Both the position numbers and the translations under genes were made by a program. Positions 60,500 through 64,000 of a DNA stretch of 64,000 bases are shown here, piece after piece; positions within the stretch are counted from its first letter, which is position 1, and the number at the start of each line of letters is the position of its first letter. The DNA is from Streptomyces roseolus. Lineage in GTDB: Bacteria; Actinomycetota; Actinomycetes; Streptomycetales; Streptomycetaceae. Location: contig NZ_BMTV01000008.1 of NCBI RefSeq assembly GCF_014649855.1, forward strand, positions 1 to 64,000. Direction: 5' to 3'. The notes beneath the pieces are model-generated. The model was given only the letters and a program-made list of their open reading frames with translations, was not told where the DNA came from and did no database searches.

Positions 60500-63306
60500 A
60501 GATCACGTTTCTGCTCACCTGGGGAGACGAGATGGGCGGAACGGAGATGGCCGCCTACACCCAGGCGATCCATCTCGCGCCCCGGCACGAGGTCGAGGTC
60601 CTCAGCGTCTTCAAGACCCGCGAAGAGCCCTTCTTCGGTGCCGCCAAGAAGGTCAAGCGGCGCTACCTCATCGACCGCACGGGCCCCGTCGGGCGCCCGG
60701 TCCGCGAGTCCGCCCTGGACGCCGCCGCCTGCCGCACCCTGGCCTCCCTGCCGAGCGAGATCATCAAGCCGTCCTGGGAGAGCACCTTCGACCGGCTCTC
60801 CGACATCGAGATGACCAGGGAGCTCGGCTCCCTGGACACCGACGTGCTCGTGACGACCACCCCCGCGCTGATGGCCGCCGCCGCGGAGCTCGCGCCGTCC
60901 CGGGTCATCACCGTCCACCAGGAGCACCGCGCCTCCCAGCTGCGCGGTGTCTCCGGCGAGCCGCTGCTCGTCCACGGCCCCCGCATCGACGCCCTCGTCT
61001 CGCTCACCGAGCGCACCAACGACTGGTTCGCCGACTCCCTCGGCGACACCGCCCCCGAGCTCGTCGCCATCCCCAACGCCGTGCCGGACGGCTACCGCCC
61101 CCGCGCCGACCTGGAGAGCAAGACCATCGTCCTGGCCGCCCGGATGACCCCGGAGAAGCAGCTGGACCACGCGGTCCACGCCTTCCACCGGGTCTCCGAG
61201 GAGTTCCCGGACTGGACGCTGCGCATCTTCGGCGACGGCCCCCAGCTGATCCGGCTGCGCAACCTGGTCGAGGGCCTCGGCCTCCACGCCCGCGTGGAGT
61301 TCATGGGCCGCACCGACCAGATGGAGGCCGAGTGGGCCAAGGCCTCGCTGGCCCTGCTGCCCTCGCGCAACGAGGCCTTCCCGCTGGTCCTCCTGGAGGT
61401 CTTCGCGGCCGGCGTCCCCGTCGTCGCGTACGACATCGTCACCGGGCCCGCCGAGATCATCCGCCACGACGTGGACGGCCTCCTCGTCCCCTCCAAGGAC
61501 ATCGACTCCCTCGCCGAGGCCATGTCCCGCCTGATGGGCGACGACGACCTCCGCCTCGCCTTCGGCCAGGCGGCCAGGACCGGCGTCTACGAGCGGTTCT
61601 CCGGCGAGTCGATCACCGGCCAGTGGGAGCAGCTCTTCGAGCGCCTCGTCGCGCGCCGCGACTCGCCCGAGCGCCTCGCCTCCCGCGCCGACCGCGTCGC
61701 GCTGCGCCTCGCCCAGGGCGGCACCAAGAACTTCAGCGTCGCCGCGCCCGTCACCCTCCTCCCGAACTCCGCCGACGAGCAGAAGGCGCGGGAGGTGCTC
61801 ATCCAGGCGCAGAACCGCACCCTCATCCGCTCCGCCGGCCGGCTCTCGCAGGTGAGCGACGAGATCGACGCGCCGACGATGGCGCGGACGAACCTGGAGG
61901 TCACGGCCAAGGTCTTCGAGGCCGCCGGCGTCCCCTACGTCTACCTGCGCACCGACACCGTCGCCCACTTCCTCGCCGTCCCGGTCGAGGAGCGGGAGCG
62001 CGCCCTGCGCGCCCTGGCGAGCGAGCTGCACGGCCGCCCCGTCTACGGCGAGCTGATCACCCCGCGTGGCGCCGCCCCCGGCGCGATCCTGGCCGAGCGG
62101 CTCGACACCGTCGGCGAGGTCGCCGGCGTGAAGGTCTTCACACCGGTGACCAGCGAGAGCCGCACCCTGCGGTACGGCCCTGCCTACGGCTGCACCGTCG
62201 AGTTCTGGGAAGAGGACGAGGACGGCTGGCGCAACAGCCCCCGCTCCACCACCCTGCTCGGCCGGCGCCTGCCGTCCCTGGAGCCGACGGCGAAGCTGGA
62301 GGTCGCCGGCCGCGACTACCCGACGCTGAGCCAGTTCACCAAGAACCTGATGTGGGACATCGACTTCCCCATCGACGTCGTCTACACGTGGGTCGACGAC
62401 ACCGACCCCGCGTGGCGGGAGCGCCGCGACGCCGTGCGCCGCCGGCTGGACATGCCGGTCGACGACGCCGACAGCGGCGACGTCCGCTTCCGCAACCGCG
62501 ACGAACTGCGCTACTCACTGCGGTCGCTGGAGATGTTCGCGCCCTGGGTGCGGAACATCTACCTGGTGACCGACGACCAGGCCCCCGAGTGGCTCGACAC
62601 CGAACAGCCGGGCATCCAGGTCGTGTCCCACAAGGACATCTTCCCGGACGAGTCGTGGCTGCCCACGTTCAACTCGCACGCGATCGAGTCACAGCTGCAC
62701 CGCATCGAGGGGCTCTCCGAGCACTTCCTCTACTTCAACGACGACGTTTTCGTCGGACGTCCGCTGCAGCCCGGCTCCTTCTTCCTCAGCAACGGCGTGG
62801 CGAAGATGTTCCGTTCGCCGACCACCGTCCCGCCGAGCGAGCCGTCGCCGGACGACGAGGGCTACTTCGCCGCGGCCAAGAACAACCGGGCGCTGCTCGA
62901 GAAGGCCTTCGGCCGGGTCGCCACGCACAGCTTCCTGCACGCGCCGCACCCGCTGCGCCGCAGTGTGCTCCAAGAGATCACCGAGCGGTTCCCCGAGGAG
63001 ATCGCGACGACGGCCCGCAACCCCTTCCGCGCGAACACAGACCTGTCGATCACCTCGTCGCTGCACCACCACTACGGCTACCTGACGGGCAACTCGGTGC
63101 CGTCGGCCATCTCCTGCAGCTATGTGAACGTGGGCAACTACGCCCACCACTCGGTGCTCAGCCGGCTGCTGGCCGCCCGGAGCCACGACGTGTTCTGCAT
63201 CGGCGAGTCCGCGGACGCGGAGGTGCCGGTCGACGAGCAGGACCGCGTGCTGAGCGCCTTCCTGCGGGCGTACTTCCCGGTCCGCTCCCGCTTCGAGCGC
63301 GACTGA
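60496..63306 (+). CDS. GT4 glycosyltransferase fused to a Stealth sugar-phosphate transferase
   Basis: The 936-aa protein has two enzyme parts. Residues 1-~400 are a GT-B glycosyltransferase of family GT4: start TFLLTWGDEMGGTEMAA, NDP-sugar site VLAARMTPEKQLDHAVHAF, and the E-x7-E region PSRNEAFPLVLLEVFAAGVP. From ~620 come the Stealth regions: CR1 IDVVYTWVDDTDP, CR2 RFRNRDELRYSLRSLEMFAP and HFLYFNDDVFVGRPL, CR3 ending ITSSLHHHYGYLTG, and CR4 at the C terminus. Stealth proteins transfer hexose-1-phosphate to build phosphate-linked capsule or wall glycans. ATG 60496 overlaps the previous stop; AGAGGAAG precedes it. Confidence 0.92.
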   Translation: MKITFLLTWGDEMGGTEMAAYTQAIHLAPRHEVEVLSVFKTREEPFFGAAKKVKRRYLIDRTGPVGRPVRESALDAAACRTLASLPSEIIKPSWESTFDRLSDIEMTRELGSLDTDVLVTTTPALMAAAAELAPSRVITVHQEHRASQLRGVSGEPLLVHGPRIDALVSLTERTNDWFADSLGDTAPELVAIPNAVPDGYRPRADLESKTIVLAARMTPEKQLDHAVHAFHRVSEEFPDWTLRIFGDGPQLIRLRNLVEGLGLHARVEFMGRTDQMEAEWAKASLALLPSRNEAFPLVLLEVFAAGVPVVAYDIVTGPAEIIRHDVDGLLVPSKDIDSLAEAMSRLMGDDDLRLAFGQAARTGVYERFSGESITGQWEQLFERLVARRDSPERLASRADRVALRLAQGGTKNFSVAAPVTLLPNSADEQKAREVLIQAQNRTLIRSAGRLSQVSDEIDAPTMARTNLEVTAKVFEAAGVPYVYLRTDTVAHFLAVPVEERERALRALASELHGRPVYGELITPRGAAPGAILAERLDTVGEVAGVKVFTPVTSESRTLRYGPAYGCTVEFWEEDEDGWRNSPRSTTLLGRRLPSLEPTAKLEVAGRDYPTLSQFTKNLMWDIDFPIDVVYTWVDDTDPAWRERRDAVRRRLDMPVDDADSGDVRFRNRDELRYSLRSLEMFAPWVRNIYLVTDDQAPEWLDTEQPGIQVVSHKDIFPDESWLPTFNSHAIESQLHRIEGLSEHFLYFNDDVFVGRPLQPGSFFLSNGVAKMFRSPTTVPPSEPSPDDEGYFAAAKNNRALLEKAFGRVATHSFLHAPHPLRRSVLQEITERFPEEIATTARNPFRANTDLSITSSLHHHYGYLTGNSVPSAISCSYVNVGNYAHHSVLSRLLAARSHDVFCIGESADAEVPVDEQDRVLSAFLRAYFPVRSRFERD

Positions 63307-63340
63307 GGCCCACGGGCCCGTGGGCACGCGCTCACGGGCC

Positions 63341-63390
63341 CACGAGAGAGGGGCGCCCGGACCTTCCGGTCCGGGCGCCCCTCTCTCGTG
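63341..63390. terminator. Bidirectional terminator between two Stealth genes
   Basis: A perfect 23-bp stem (63341-63363 with 63368-63390) with a TTCC loop. An 18-bp perfect palindrome (63308-63325) lies just before it. Confidence 0.9.
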
Positions 63391-63413
63391 CCGTCGTGCC
63401 CGGTGCCGCCGGG

Positions 63414-64000
63414 CTACTTCTCGTACGGGCTCGGGACCGGGAAGTACGCCTCCAGGAAGGGGGTGATCAGGTCCTTCTGCTCGCCCACCTCCAGCTCCGT
63501 GGACACCGTGTCGTTGACGCAGAAGACCGTCTTGTCCCGGGCGGCGAGGAGCCGGCCGAGCCGGGTCTCCGTCCACGGGTGGGTCAGGTCCAGATAGGAG
63601 TACGGCAGCTGGGCGGGGACCGCGCGGCCGGTGTGGAAGGCGTAGTAGTGGTGCAGCGAGGACGAGATGGAGATGTCGTCGATGCTGCGGAACCTGCTCG
63701 CCTCGGTGTGGCGGTACTCGGCGGCGAACTCCGTCTCGATCTCGGTCAGCACGGTCCGGCTCAGCGGATGCGGCATGTGCTTCATCTTCTGGACGAGCAC
63801 CGCGCCGTACCGCTCCTGGATCAGGCGGCGGTTGTTCTTGCCGGCGGCGGCCACCGGCGGGTCGTCGACGGTCCGCTCGCCGAGCGGCACGAGGGCGGGT
63901 GACGGGAAGAACTTGGTGATGCCGTTGGCGTGGAAGAAGTCCCCGGGCGTCACCTCGTTCCCGAGCATCACGTCGTCGTTGAAGTAGAGGAAGTGCTCGG
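63414..64000 (-). CDS. Stealth family sugar-phosphate transferase, N terminus beyond window
   Basis: The visible 195 residues begin EHFLYFNDDVMLGNEVTPGD at the window edge (end of Stealth CR2), followed by KNNRRLIQERYGAVLVQKMK, the CR3 segment DDISISSSLHHYYAFHTGRA and CR4 near TELEVGEQKDLITPFLEAYF. It is homologous to the C-terminal part of the fusion protein at 60496, in opposite orientation. The rest of the gene lies to the right of base 64000. Together the two Stealth genes indicate a phosphodiester-linked surface polymer. Confidence 0.9.
   Translation of the reverse strand, partial: EHFLYFNDDVMLGNEVTPGDFFHANGITKFFPSPALVPLGERTVDDPPVAAAGKNNRRLIQERYGAVLVQKMKHMPHPLSRTVLTEIETEFAAEYRHTEASRFRSIDDISISSSLHHYYAFHTGRAVPAQLPYSYLDLTHPWTETRLGRLLAARDKTVFCVNDTVSTELEVGEQKDLITPFLEAYFPVPSPYEK

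Overview
The window is chromosomal DNA of a Streptomyces or very close relative. Signs are the extreme GC bias at third codon positions, many GTG starts, several start codons placed about 7 nt after a TANNNT -10 box (leaderless genes), and a core gene order that matches, as I remember it, the S. coelicolor SCO2590-SCO2645 region read backwards: pepN, sodF, rpiB, tRNA-Gly, tRNA-Pro, tig, clpP1, clpP2, clpX, valS, folC, ndk, mreBCD, pbp2, rodA/sfr, rne/rng, rplU, rpmA, obg.

Layout. 1-7.2 kb: the tail of an unknown gene, a NUDIX hydrolase, an exported SxxK serine hydrolase, a DUF559-like protein, aminopeptidase N, a mycothiol-dependent nitroreductase-like protein and an Fe-type superoxide dismutase preceded by a clear Nur (nickel) operator. 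7.4-13.7 kb: a secreted protein and three paralogous APC amino acid permeases with bioY among them. 13.9-18.1 kb: rpiB and a Nei/Fpg glycosylase, an Eis-like acetyltransferase, a SpoIIE-type phosphatase and a tiny membrane protein. 18.1-24.8 kb: a decayed FG-GAP-type gene, two tRNAs, and the protein quality-control block tig-clpP1-clpP2-clpX with a ClgR-type box. 24.9-31.9 kb: valS, an orphan histidine kinase, a 14-bp minisatellite, and folC-DUF4233-ndk. 32.2-38.5 kb: the mre/pbp2/rodA wall-elongation operon. 38.5-42.0 kb: a CYTH-CHAD protein and a TIGR03960-type B12-binding radical SAM gene.

The most interesting part is 41,989-48,754. A 6.76-kb integrative element sits inside the 3' end of the radical SAM gene. 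It carries a large serine integrase, a small serine resolvase with a repeat-rich res-like region, a DUF6879/Scr1-type HTH regulatory module, small Cys-containing proteins, a DUF2199 protein, a winged-helix-like protein and a noncoding array of perfect hairpins. Its left end supplies a replacement for the last 21 codons of the interrupted gene, so the host protein stays full length. The displaced native 3' end survives just beyond the right junction. No conjugation or virion genes are visible.

48.9-57.0 kb returns to core genes: a Trp-rich 27-residue-repeat protein, the radical-SAM-associated protein (TIGR03936 type, probably with a CTG start), a very long RNase E/G, then rplU-rpmA-obg with a good promoter and a structured leader. 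57.1-64.0 kb looks like a cell-surface glycan region: a PIG-L deacetylase lipoprotein diverges, across two AT-rich palindromes, from an unknown protein coupled to a GT4-Stealth fusion, and a second Stealth protein runs off the right edge.
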